Part shown: piece by piece, positions 46,163-56,653 of the stretch
How positions within the stretch are numbered: the stretch's first letter is position 1
Layout: every line of letters starts with the position of its first letter
From: Actinia tenebrosa
Lineage: Eukaryota; Cnidaria; Anthozoa; Actiniaria; Actiniidae
Assembly (NCBI RefSeq): GCF_009602425.1
Contig: NW_022259725.1
Location: 323,767-387,766, forward strand
Direction: 5' to 3'
DNA length: 64,000 bases
The notes under the pieces: model-generated
What the model was told of the DNA's origin: nothing
The model's database searches: none
What the model saw: the letters and a program-made list of their open reading frames with translations, nothing else
Position numbers and translations under genes: made by a program

Positions 46163-49100
46163 TTAGACCGAGGGCGAACGTCCTCGATAGGCTGATAGTT
46201 TATCGAGTAGAGGAGACACAAGAGCTGTCCAACCTGTTTGGTGGCTAAAAAGGAGAAGAAGAAGACATGATAAAGAAAATAAACTTAATTCAATATTTTT
46301 GGTATAACATTTCGGGTGTCCATGTCCATGAATGCAAGTAAAATTAAGTAAAGAAAACCTACCTAGCGCCACATCCCCGTCCAGTTTCGGGATGGAAATA
46401 CTCGTAAAACAGGACTAACTGGTTCCAGTTTGGATCATCAGCATACTGGTGCTCGTTGCCATGGCAGGGTCGTTTACCGTTCTCATCAGGTAGGAATAAT
46501 GACGTCAGACGACGAGAAAGCTCTTGAGCTACGTCACGCAGTCGCATCAGGTTGCCAGAGCCTGTTGGGCATTCTACTTGGAAGGTTTCTCCGTAGAAAA
46601 GGTCGTAGCGTTTGAGAGCCTCTACGATCAGGTAGTTTACTGAAGAATACAACGTCAATAATTCATTAAGAACAGGCCAGTCTCGAGTTCCAAATCACCG
46701 CTGTGTTCCTTGATTACAGACTCATTTACACAGGTTTAGCCTCGATTTTGTGAAGAATATTCACGTGTTCCTGTCAAGGTGCATTCTTTACTTTACCGTT
46801 GGNATTTGTGAATATTTAAACACTGATACGAAGCTAACCCTGTGTAAATGAGTCTGTAATCGAGAAACACAGCGGTAATTTGGAACTAGAACTGACTGGT
46901 CTATGAGAAGGGCATGGGACCAAAGCTAAGGCTTGGCAGTAGTTACTCAGACAATTTTTCCTTTTTTACTTACTGCAAATCCAAACTGGTCCTCTCCAGT
47001 TGCTATTGCCTCCAAACATGTATGTATTTGATTCTCCTGGCACGTAGTCCACTTGATAGGACTTGCCATCTAATTCAAATGTGTAAGGATGATCACTGTG
47101 GTACATGGACACTGAACGAATGCCGTAAGGAGAAAGAAACTCTTCTTCGTCAAGCATGTACGACAGCAGACTGTGGAGTTGCTCAGCGGATGGGATAGAG
47201 AGCAGATGTGTGTCGCTGATTGGATCCAAGTACACGATCTGAAGAACATTGAGTCAAGAAAGTTAGAGGCCCCGAAAAACGTGCCGTGAGACCACATCAA
47301 GAAAACTTATACGCATGCAGTCTTAAACAATTGATTTCTTTTCTTTTCTTTTGGAATTTGACCTCAAAGAGCTCGATGATTTATGAACGAAAACATGTTT
47401 GCTTCACTATGTTACCGCACGTATACTGGTATAAGATGGTGTAGATAGTTACTGACCTGTGACGCCAGATCTTTTCTCTTCTCGACAAACAAGTTCAACC
47501 GGTTTCTGAAACCTGGCAGTTTTTCAAGATACTCTGAGTCAATGACCCAACAGGCCAGCAAGGGAACCAGGCCAACGATGGAGCGCACGCGCAGTGGGAA
47601 TGTCTTGTGTCCAGTTTGGAAGTGATCGTAGTAGAAGCCGTCCTCGGGGTCCCACAAGCCATAGCCATCTGACATCTTATTTATTGCTCGTGCAATGTGG
47701 GTGAAATGTTCGAAGAATTTGGATGCCATGTCTTCGTAACTTGGGTCCGAGAGAGCAAGTTCCAAAGAGATGTTAAGCATCACGATGCAATACAGGGCCA
47801 TCCAAGCGGTGCCGTCAGCCTGAAAGGCATTATGGGAATGGGTGAGAACATTTGTTTTTAATACTACACATTTGCAGTGTCGTTGAAATATTTGAAAGAT
47901 TTCCAATTAAGTAAGGTCACAAATGAATATATACTGAGCCAATATATTACACCAAATGTAAAAAAGTCACTATTTGCTTTCCACATCAGAGACCACGACA
48001 CTTTTTTTCGAATATTCATTGCTGTAATTTCAAATACATTAATCTGGGACCACTTTTCCTTTAACTTAATTAATTTTTTCATTTAACTTAATTAACTGGA
48101 TAGATCTGGTAGGCAGAGCGTGAACATGAACTATTTGATTTTTAATAGTTACCTGGCAAAGGCGACCACCACCAGGTAATGGCTTTGAACGATCAAACAC
48201 GCCTGGAAATGATGTGAGGAAATGTACTCGTTATTAGCAGTTGCCATAAGCTCTTCACATACCATCTATCATTTTTAGGAAGTACTTTATGTACGTTTCG
48301 TATTTCTTGGCTTCACCTGACACTCTTGGTGGTCAGTGTTAGAAAGACCACAGGTAGAACCTGAACTGACTTTTAACGACTGACTGAAACCTAGCAATTA
48401 CGATATCTCGCCTTGAACTAGCAACTACTTTTTGCTCCATACATAAAGAACAACAACAGCAAAAAACAAAAGCAGAAAGTAACTCACCAACATTGTCCAG
48501 ACCAAGGAATCCACCTCCAAAAATGTTTCTCCCTTCAGGATCTTTTCTGTTGACCCACCTGATAGACATGATTATCGTAGGAAAGTATTAGCAATACATC
48601 ATCTAATGGACACATCTGTCTTTGGCTTCTAACAATGTATTAATGTATTATCACCAATACTATAGGCTTCACAGACTTGCTCATGTGAAGGTTTCCGAAT
48701 GAAGGGAACAAAAGGGATCCAGGTGAGGGAGAGGGTCATTTTTTTACACTTCTACTTTCTCCCTCCCTCTCTCCCTCCTTCCCTCCCTCCTTTTCTCCCT
48801 TCCTCCCTCCCTCTCTCCCTTCCTCCCTCCCTCCCTCTCTCCCTTCCTTCCTTCTTCCTTTCCTCCCACTTTCCCTGTAGAGGTTACTGAGCTGTTCTAA
48901 CATTGCTGTCTTTCACTTGACGTCATCCTCTTTCTCGTACAAAATGTTCACCACCTAAATCGCAAATTTTTAAAATAATTCTTTCTGGCTGACAGCACAT
49001 GGTGTTCATCGTTGAACAAAGACGTTTTTCAACTGATGGAAGCCCAGCAATTTGGCTGACCTTGGAAAATTCTCGTTAAAGCTTTTTTCGCGCGAACTTA

Positions 49101-52100
49101 GAAATTAAAGTCGATCATTAATACATCCGACTCACCAGGTGAAATTTAACAACAGTTTCTGAAAACACTTGGCTAAGAACACCTTGTCTCTCTGTTCTTT
49201 TTTGGCGGTCATCTCGTACACGCGAAAACACGCGAGAGCGTGAACAGGCGGGTTGACGTCACTCAATGCGAACTCGTAAGCAGGTATTTGACCGTTAGGC
49301 GCCATGTAGGTTTCTTTTAGGAATAGTAATAACTGGTCTTTGACAAACTCTGGATCGATTTTAGCAAATGGAAGCATATGGAACGCCAGGTCCCAAGAGG
49401 CGTACTGCAAATATAACAAGAAAAAATGCCTTTATCGTCAGTTTGGTTTCTTTCTGGGTATCACCAAAGGAAACCCAATGCTCACTGTACAGTCACTAGT
49501 ATAAAACTAGGTGATGTAAACTCTAGAGAGAAACGTATCCGAGTATACAAAAAGTGTCGCGAGTATACTTTTGTAAGACAATGTGAAAGAATTAGCCTTA
49601 AGTTTCAAGCATGGAAACCAGGCANGTTTGAAAGTCATATTTACATAATTCTACGATAGCATGAAGATGTTTCGACTAATTTGCATATGGACTTGGAGCA
49701 TGCGCAGACATTTTTCACTCGTGTCGATGTTGTATACACTTGCAAATTTAGTCGTGAAAAGATCATCATTAGTGACTGTCATATAAGAAAAGAGCTGTTA
49801 TTACAATTAGCTTTACAAGTTTGAATCAGCCTTTAGTGCCTTGTCTCTTTTTGGTTTACCTGTGGTTTTCGATTTCCACCACAGGAAAACCAATCCATCA
49901 AAAGTTCATGCTTACCCAAGGATATTCCCATTTGTCTGGCATCGATATAATGTCTTTATTGTGTAAATACTTCCATTCAGAGTTTCTCCCGTTCGTCCTG
50001 GAGTGTGGCGGGGTAGGCATGTTAGGGTCGCCCTTGAGCCAGTCTTCTGTAATATAATAGTAAAACTGCTTGCTCCACAGCAATCCCGCGTATGACTGGC
50101 GCGAGACTAGTCGTTCTTCGTGTGAAAGCAATTCTGAATACGAAACAGGTATATCATTTAGATAAATTCCAANCTTTCTTGTAGCAAGGCAGAGGTATAA
50201 ACGCCAATTCATTCGATGCATGAGTTCATATCTACTGCGCATGTCTGAAAATCGGCTTAAAAATGGCTGACGCGTATACTCAAAGAAAGAGAAGAAAGAA
50301 AGAAATGGAAATATATATATACAATCATGCACACGCGTAGGGACTCTTAAAGAAGGAATCTTACCCTTGTTCGCAAATCAAATTAACCAGGGTTAACAGT
50401 CGGGCTGCACACAGACAGTAGCCTTGACAGGATCTGTCTGGTTTGTCATTACCAGCTATTAACAACTTAACCCAAAGCCAACTTGCTCTTTTATTAGATA
50501 ACCTGCTGAGTGCCCTGCAAATCACTCAAATTACATATCGCATCTCGGTAACATAAGATACTCACCAGGGATAACAGTTCTGTAAAATGCGTCTGCTTCC
50601 ATTCTTCTTGTTGCCAGAACCTCATCGAACGAATCCTTCCCGAACGGCTTCGGAACTCTGTCGGGCTGTACTGACAAACGACATCTGATAGTATGTGCTT
50701 TTCCTGCAGGAATGTCGAGGACGTAATGAGGGGCCACTTTGGTCCCTTTTAGCTTAGGGTTCACCGCATNATGGTCCTTTTTAATGAGGTAGTTGTGGAA
50801 TGCATCCTTGACATAAGGGCTGGAATTCTTCAATCCATACAGACGCTGTTACGCCAAAAGAGAAACATTTGCGTGGATTGAGAATTGACTGTGTGTCATC
50901 AAGAACATTTTACTGCGAGCAGAGTCTTCCTTATTTTTTCTCTATTCCTTAGGCAGGGATAATTAATGTCAAAAGAAAATTGACTCTTGATGAAAATAAT
51001 GACGTCTTTAAGTTTGCGACTCTGATCATTAGATCAACAAGATCATTAGCTGTGACGCTGTAAAAATACAACTTACAGAGACGACTTGCCGTTCATTTCA
51101 CTGTGTCTGAGCCTACAACTTCATCATTTCTTAAATAGAAAAAATCGTAAAAAGAAAACACAATTTAATTTACCTCTAAATTCGTTTCATTATTGGTAAA
51201 GAGTAGCTCTGGTATCTCTCCATCTGTTCCAACATCAGCTGCAAAGATATACTTTCCAAGGGTGTCATGGTAACATTCCACCATGCCAGGCGCAGTTTGC
51301 GTCAATTGTGGCATGTTCATGCACTCCTCGTGCTTACTGCTCCATGCCCACGTGTTCCTGTACCACAGTGTTGGCAACACGTGAATACGCGCTGTTTGTG
51401 GTCCGCGGTTAGCTACGGTTATGCTAATGAGGAGATCGTCTGGTGTGTTCTTTGCGTACTCGACGGAAATATCCCAATAGCGGCTGCCATCAAATATTTC
51501 TGGAAGAAAAAGGAATCGAAGAAAAATAAGTGAAGAAAAGAAAGAGGCGAAGAAAAAATAAGTGAACTTGAAACAAACATCCTAATGAATCTGGAAATAC
51601 CATTTCCTTAAATTTCAAAAATTCCTTCACATCTTTTTGCTTTCCCAAACTCTATCAAATAAAATCGAATCCTAAAAGTCGTGGCAAGCAAGCAATTGTA
51701 ACTAAAAGGCTAATGAGAACTTAACTTTTTTTTCAATTTTAACCGGCTATGAACCCTTGTCCAATAGTGCACAATATTTCCTGGTCGAATTGTGCGAGGG
51801 ATATGATGTTTATCAATGCAGCAGCTTCATTGCCCAACTCAGTTTACTTTGGAAAAAATATGGAGTTAGTTACCTGTATCGATTAGCTCGTATTCCGGGT
51901 CTTCCTTGGTTCGTTTCTTGTTCTCCTCAACAAGGTCCCTGTATGGGTACTCGTTCTGTGGGTATTTGTATAATGCTTTCATGTATGAGTGGGTTGGAGT
52001 TGAATCAAGGTAGTAGTAACACTCCTTCACATCCTCACCATGGTTACCTGGGAGAGTTGATTTAAGGGGAAAATACGGTTTATTTTAGATGATTCTCGGA

Positions 52101-54645
52101 AAACTCATTTTGGCCGCGGCTAGTATTGAGTGAACATGTTAAAAATATGGCCAATTGTCGATTTGAAGTAAGGCATACGACTTAGCCTGCGTAGCAGCGC
52201 AGGTTATATACGTCTCTAAAGAAAAAACACTCCTGAAAATTACAAAAATTTAATTTACAAAAATTAACACAACATCAGTTGTGTCCGCCATCTTTGAGTC
52301 AGGATTTTGGCTTCTCTTCTCGAGCGCGCAGGCTCGTAAAGTCGAGTTGGCTCGAATCCAAGAGGTTTTTCAAAATATTTCAAAAAGATCGAAAAGTAAT
52401 TCTAGTTGGACTACTCGAGGAATATCAGTGAAAATTCTTCGATGCGGGNNNNNNNNNNNNNNNNNNNNNNNNNNNNNNNNNNNNNNNNNNNNNNNNNNNN
52501 NNNNNNNNNNNNNNNNNNNNNNNNNNNNNNNNNNNNNNNNNNNNNNNNNNNNNNNNNNNNNNNNNNNNNNNNNNNNNNNNNNNNNNNNNNNNNNNNNNNN
52601 NNNNNNNNNNNNNNNNNNNNNNNNNNNNNNNNNTGCGGGATTGGTTGACCTTGGTCTTCATCCAAAAGGTCACTTACGCAAAATAATTCAATGACGTCAG
52701 TTGTGTCCGCCATCTTTCTCTTCTCGAGTGCGCAGGCTCGTAAAGTCGAGTTGGCTCGAATCCAGGAGGGCATAAAGATAATTTCAAAAAGATCGGAAAC
52801 TACTCGAGGAATATCTGTGAAAATTCTTCGATGCGGGATTGGTTGACCTTGGTCTTCATCCAAAAGGTCACTTACGCCCCAAAATAATATATATTTCATT
52901 ATATTTTCCTTGGGGATTACTGAAATCTTACCTTCGTTTCCTGTGAGTCCAAATAATCTTTCCTTCAGTATGGGGTCTTTCTCATTCCACAGCGCAAGAC
53001 CGAAGCAGAGCCTACATTCTTCATCTGTTATGCCGAGCAATCCGTCCTCGCCCCATCGATAGGCACGGGACCTAGCATGATCGTGAGGAAAGTAGTCCCA
53101 ACTGAAATAAGTAAGAAAGGATGGAGTTTAGTTAGTTCATTAAACAAGATGAAAAGACTTGGGCAAAATAAGCCGAGAGGAGAATGACGAGAATGAAGAG
53201 AAGACGAGAAAAAGAAGACAAACGACAATAAGAACGAATAAGTATGATGATAAAAAATAAAAATCACAAAGGAAAAGCAACGAAGATGAATTTAAGAGGA
53301 TATCCAAAGGAATAGGGAGGAAGATATTGAGATATATGGTAAAGAAAGGAAGAAATATTGAGAAAGCGACGTAGGGTAACGAGGATTAAAAAAAAGGACA
53401 AAAAAAAAAGCGACATATCCTTTCCTTACAATTTGTTTTCAATTGCTAATTTTACTCTGCGTGATCTTTCTTTGTCGTTGACAAAGGAGTTCAACATGCC
53501 ACAGCTCGCATACGACCAGGGTCAAAAATAAGTTCAAGGGTAGGGTCGGTGGGTGGGTGCTCTTGTGAGCCTCTTTACAAGCCTGGACTCGTGTCCAACA
53601 GAATATAACGTCATTGACCGAGAGAGAAAGTTTGAGTTACTTTATCAACCATTTTAAGAAAATTCACTTTCTCAACACTAAATAGCATTTTAAGGTGTTT
53701 TCACAGCTATCGTTGCAGTAAAGAGTGGATAGGTAAGGACCTTAGTGTTACCTCGGGTCTCAGATATCGACTTACGGTTTCCGGCCCTGTTGTTTACAAA
53801 CAAAGCCGCTAGTTATGTAATGATGTTTATCGAGGTCGATAAGTAGTTTAAGTAGTTGACCTAGTATTTGCGTTTTTCGAATTTTATTCGATTTTTGACA
53901 AAGTATATAGCTATGAATCTAAGGTTTGGAATCAAATTTACTAGTATCATCATCATCATCTTTTTTTCTTTTTTTTTATGCCTGGAAAAAGTGATGGCAA
54001 GCATCTGATAATAATTATACAAGGTACCCCGCTCACTCTCTCGCTGTACTTTCAGAGCAATAAGACTCCCTTGTACTTAATTATACAAAGTTAAAAAAAG
54101 GGTCGGTAAATGCCNGTCACTTACCAATTGCCGTCGGCAGAGTAATCCTCCCGTACCGTTCCCCACTGTCTCTCTGACAGATAAGGTCCCCAAGTACGCC
54201 ATTTAACATCATTTTCTTTGTCTTCTTGTAGTCTTGTTGATTCTTCACTAGGGTGGTCCCAGATTACATCAGGTTCAGAGGGTTTTCTCTTGGCTTTCTT
54301 TCTTCCAATCTTCCTGATAAATTCTATGTAACTATTGGGTTTTTTCTCCAACCCGTTGCCATCACCTGGTAACATCTCCTTCTGGATGTAAGAACGCATA
54401 TCTGGGAGGTTGAAGCTCCCAGCTCGTAGGTTGTCCCATAACTTCTGCAAGCCTGTGTTTTGCCTTTGTTCGATACGTTCAAGTTCTTCGAATTCTGTGT
54501 TCAAGAAGAGCTCTGAGCTGTATAACCGACGAAGGTGCTTTGGCATCACTGGCTGCTTGTTTTTCTTGAATTTTTGGAGGACCCTTTCCTTCGAACTTTG
54601 AAAATTGGACGAAAGTTTGAATATATTGCTATTGAAGCTATCCAT
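46163..54645 (-). CDS. GH63-like glycoside hydrolase (YMR196W / MGH1-like), 13 exons
   Basis: Minus-strand exons: 54125-54645, 52932-53101, 51874-52047, 51174-51499, 50566-50845, 49916-50133, 49136-49404, 48488-48558, 48153-48202, 47457-47819, 46974-47238, 46363-46639, 46163-46244 (TAA at 46163-46165). Frame intact, 1021 residues; one N at 50770. Hallmarks of the large GH63-related family of bacteria and fungi (yeast YMR196W): [54 protein letters not shown] joined to YASWDLAFH (D568, candidate acid); [62 protein letters not shown] followed by GASHQTGWT (E982 or E987, candidate base). The fold is an (alpha/alpha)6 barrel; the substrate is unknown, and glucosides or mannosylglycerate are known for relatives. 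No signal peptide seen, so probably cytosolic. Start is the first in-frame ATG. Confidence 0.92.
46684..46889. mobile_element. 206-bp MITE with 58-bp TIRs, copy A
   Basis: Left AGTTCCAAATCACCGCTGTG continues to GATTACAGACTCATTTACAC; the right arm is its complement ending TAATTTGGAACTAG. It lies in a GH63-like intron and contains one N (46803). A second, one-ended copy lies at 61841-62010. Confidence 0.75.
48757..48866 (+). repeat. (CCCT)n microsatellite
   Basis: Tetranucleotide CTCC/CCTT run in a GH63-like intron. Confidence 0.85.
49626..49725 (+). repeat. Interspersed repeat, copy A (partner 55331)
   Basis: GTTTGAAAGTCATATTTACA, AGCATGAAGATGTTTCGACT and GGACTTGGAGCATGCGCA match 55331-55430 closely. 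It lies in a GH63-like intron. Confidence 0.65.
52272..52875. repeat. Duplicated intronic block with a 185-N gap
   Basis: TCAGTTGTGTCCGCCATCTT through GATGCGGGATTGGTTGACCT and AAGGTCACTTACGC occurs twice (from 52272 and from 52697), the first copy interrupted by Ns at 52449-52633. TGCGGG ends the left flank and starts the right flank of the gap, so the true gap may be zero. It lies between exons 2 and 3 of the GH63-like gene. The reading frames across it are not exons. Confidence 0.75.
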
Positions 54646-54823
54646 TTTGAAGAGACGCAAAATTGCGCGCCAAACTGCTATGCAAAACAACTAGATATAT
54701 CCGATAAAAAATCTTCTATCTTGTATTTATCAGATTATCTCAAGAGAACTGTTATGGACAAGGTCATCTTTGATATAACAGTTCCTCGAGATCTAACGGG
54801 TATGTTTAACAAGAGCGAAATCA

Positions 54824-55000
54824 TCACAGGACAGAGGTATACACGCGCTTCGTATGTACCATGAACCAATAGGAATGCAGTGCTGCAAGAAAGCCATGCA
54901 AGTGCCAGTACATCTCCTCGTGCTCACCACGTGCAAGGTGAATTTCGTACAAGGCTACTGCTATTAATACCAGCATGGAACCGAACAAGATACGAATATT
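54824..55000 (-). CDS. Possible last exon of an unidentified membrane protein
   Basis: On the minus strand an acceptor (ttacag) precedes 59 codons, phase 0, ending in TGA at 54824-54826. The stretch has one strong hydrophobic segment (ILFGSMLVLIAVALYEI) and a His/Trp-rich segment (MYWHLHGFLAALHSYWFMVH). It reads like a genuine C-terminus, yet no upstream exon was found and it lies only 178 bp before the GH63-like ATG on the same strand. It could be a terminal exon of a gene with distant exons, a gene fragment, or chance. The paired histidines vaguely recall the last helix of CREST-type membrane hydrolases; I do not claim that identity. Confidence 0.3.
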   Translation of the reverse strand, partial: NIRILFGSMLVLIAVALYEIHLARGEHEEMYWHLHGFLAALHSYWFMVHTKRVYTSVL

Positions 55001-55181
55001 CTGTAATATTAGATCTTCTGCAATGACAGGAGATAACTTCCTGAATAATAATATCTTTGTAATACGATTATTTGAGCAGTTTTGAGATTTATTAAAATGC
55101 AAAATTACAATTTTTCGTAAATAGTGCAGCTACCATACCATACTATATATATTCTAGTTTTAAATATTTCTGTTTTTGTTA

Positions 55182-55186
<5 letters not shown>

Positions 55187-55228
<42 letters not shown>
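55187..55228 (+). repeat. Poly-T tract
   Basis: About 42 consecutive T. It is followed directly by CCAG and could be the A-tail of a minus-strand retroposed sequence. No clear body was identified. Confidence 0.6.
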
Positions 55229-55330
55229 CCAGCGTATGTTGCAAATCGACGATTTCTCCCTTGGAAATTTCAGTGGATTTTTTAAAATTTACTCTTCAAA
55301 ATGTTTTTGTGAAGTCCATTTATCAGGTTT

Positions 55331-55430
55331 GTTTGAAAGTCAAATTTACATATTTTAACAATAGCATGAAGACTTTTCGACTAATTCGTATACGGACTTG
55401 GAGCATGCGCAAATCTCTTTCACTTGCATC
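55331..55430 (+). repeat. Interspersed repeat, copy B (partner 49626)
   Basis: GTTTGAAAGTCAAATTTACA, AGCATGAAGACTTTTCGACT and GGACTTGGAGCATGCGCA, the same order and spacing as at 49626-49725. Confidence 0.65.
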
Positions 55431-55514
55431 GTGTTTGCTCGCCGCCATATTGGATTAGTTATGTCATAAACTCATGATTAACACAGAAGCAAACCAATCG
55501 ACATTAAAATCGTG

Positions 55515-55612
55515 GTCGGTCAAAATGACCGGCAGCAAGAGATTTCCTGACCGGACAAGCTTCATTTCTGTCCGGACATTGTCCTTTAATGACCGGCTAT
55601 CGTTACCCCTGA
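55515..55612 (+). repeat. GACCGG-rich interspersed repeat (relative at 1453)
   Basis: GGTCAAAATGACCGGCAGCA, GACCGGACAAGCTTCATTTC and TAATGACCGGCTATCGTTAC. It shares order with the decayed copy in an SMPD4 intron. Confidence 0.5.
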
Positions 55613-55748
55613 TTATTTTATCCAGCAGTTTTTTTAAGGAACGTAGATTTGTTGTACTAAATTATTCTCGTGACTCCAGCCTTATGGCTGAAAACGTTCT
55701 TTACTGGGCTTCACACTGACCGACACTGGAAACTCGATAGATCTCGAT

Positions 55749-56153
55749 AGACCTCTTCAGTTACCTTTGGTGTAATCTTTTCACACCACGTGTCAGTAAC
55801 TCTCTTAAAGTTCATATAACCCCTAAGAACAAACCACTTTAGTCGAATTCTAGAAATCATCAGCTTTCAAATGATATACATATCAGGTGGATTGTAGCCT
55901 GCGTGCCTCCGAACGTTTACAACAGAAAATTCCGGATGCAGCGCAGGCTAGTGGATTGGGAAATTCCTCTATTCTAGGCTTTCTGTGTCAAATTGGCCGT
56001 GAAAAAGTGATCTGGAAACGAGAGTAATTCGTGACGTCAAGATAGGTATCGGAGAATGCGTACTAGGTACTCTTGTGCCTTCTCTAAGAAATGACAAGTG
56101 ATCTGAAACAGCAAGACATTACGCCGAACTGAGGTAACTGAGAGGTCTATTTT
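55749..56153. mobile_element. About 405-bp element with TIR ATAGACCTCTTCAGTTACCT
   Basis: ATAGACCTCTTCAGTTACCT followed by TGTAATC on the left is mirrored by GATTAC-like ACATTACG and AGGTAACTGAGAGGTCTAT on the right. No coding capacity. Confidence 0.6.
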
Positions 56154-56408
56154 AGTACCTATGCCTATGACTTTGAAAAACGAAACTGTAGATTTGCTTA
56201 CTGAAGAAGATCACAACAGTTATAGATTTCAAGGGGCGGAAGGAGAGAGTTTCAGGGCCCAAGTGACCCTGAGTAACAGACCCTATATATTATCTGGGAA
56301 ACAACGGATATTCATCTCACGATCAGAGAATCGAATTTCATTCATATAAATTGCTTGTTTCGGGTTTTGATAGCGATAGAAAAAGAATGTACATGATTAC
56401 ACCTAAAC

Positions 56409-56653
56409 TAAAGCCCCGTTTACACGAGCGATCTTTGCGGCGATTTTTGCTGCGATTTTTGCGGCGATTTTTTTTTTGTTGCGATTTTGTCCATAATAAA
56501 TAATGGTAAAGAATTTACTTGTAAAGTTTTTTTTTTCAGGATACCAAGATTTTCCTAGACGAATGTCTCTTTTGAAGGATGAGACAAAATATTTCATATT
56601 TCCGAAAATTGCCACAAAAATCGCCGCAAAATCGCCAGTGTAAACGGGGCTTA
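56409..56653. mobile_element. 245-bp MITE, ends AAGCCCCGTTTACAC
   Basis: Left TAAAGCCCCGTTTACACGAG and GCGGCGATTTTTGC; right CAAAATCGCCAGTGTAAACG and GGGCTTAA. Arms are about 40 bp. Confidence 0.75.

Noticed and set aside
52411-53040. 209-codon minus frame running through the N block
   Set aside because: Only 52932-53040 is part of an exon; the rest is duplicated intron and Ns.
54646-54690. Longer N-terminus for the GH63-like protein starting at 54690
   Set aside because: That codon is TTG; the first ATG is at 54643-54645.
54535-54864. 109-codon plus frame opposite the GH63-like first exon
   Set aside because: Mostly antisense to a confirmed exon, no homology recognised.
56161-56349. 62-codon plus frame after the TIR element
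   Set aside because: No splice context, no recognisable motif, gene-poor surroundings; chance frame.
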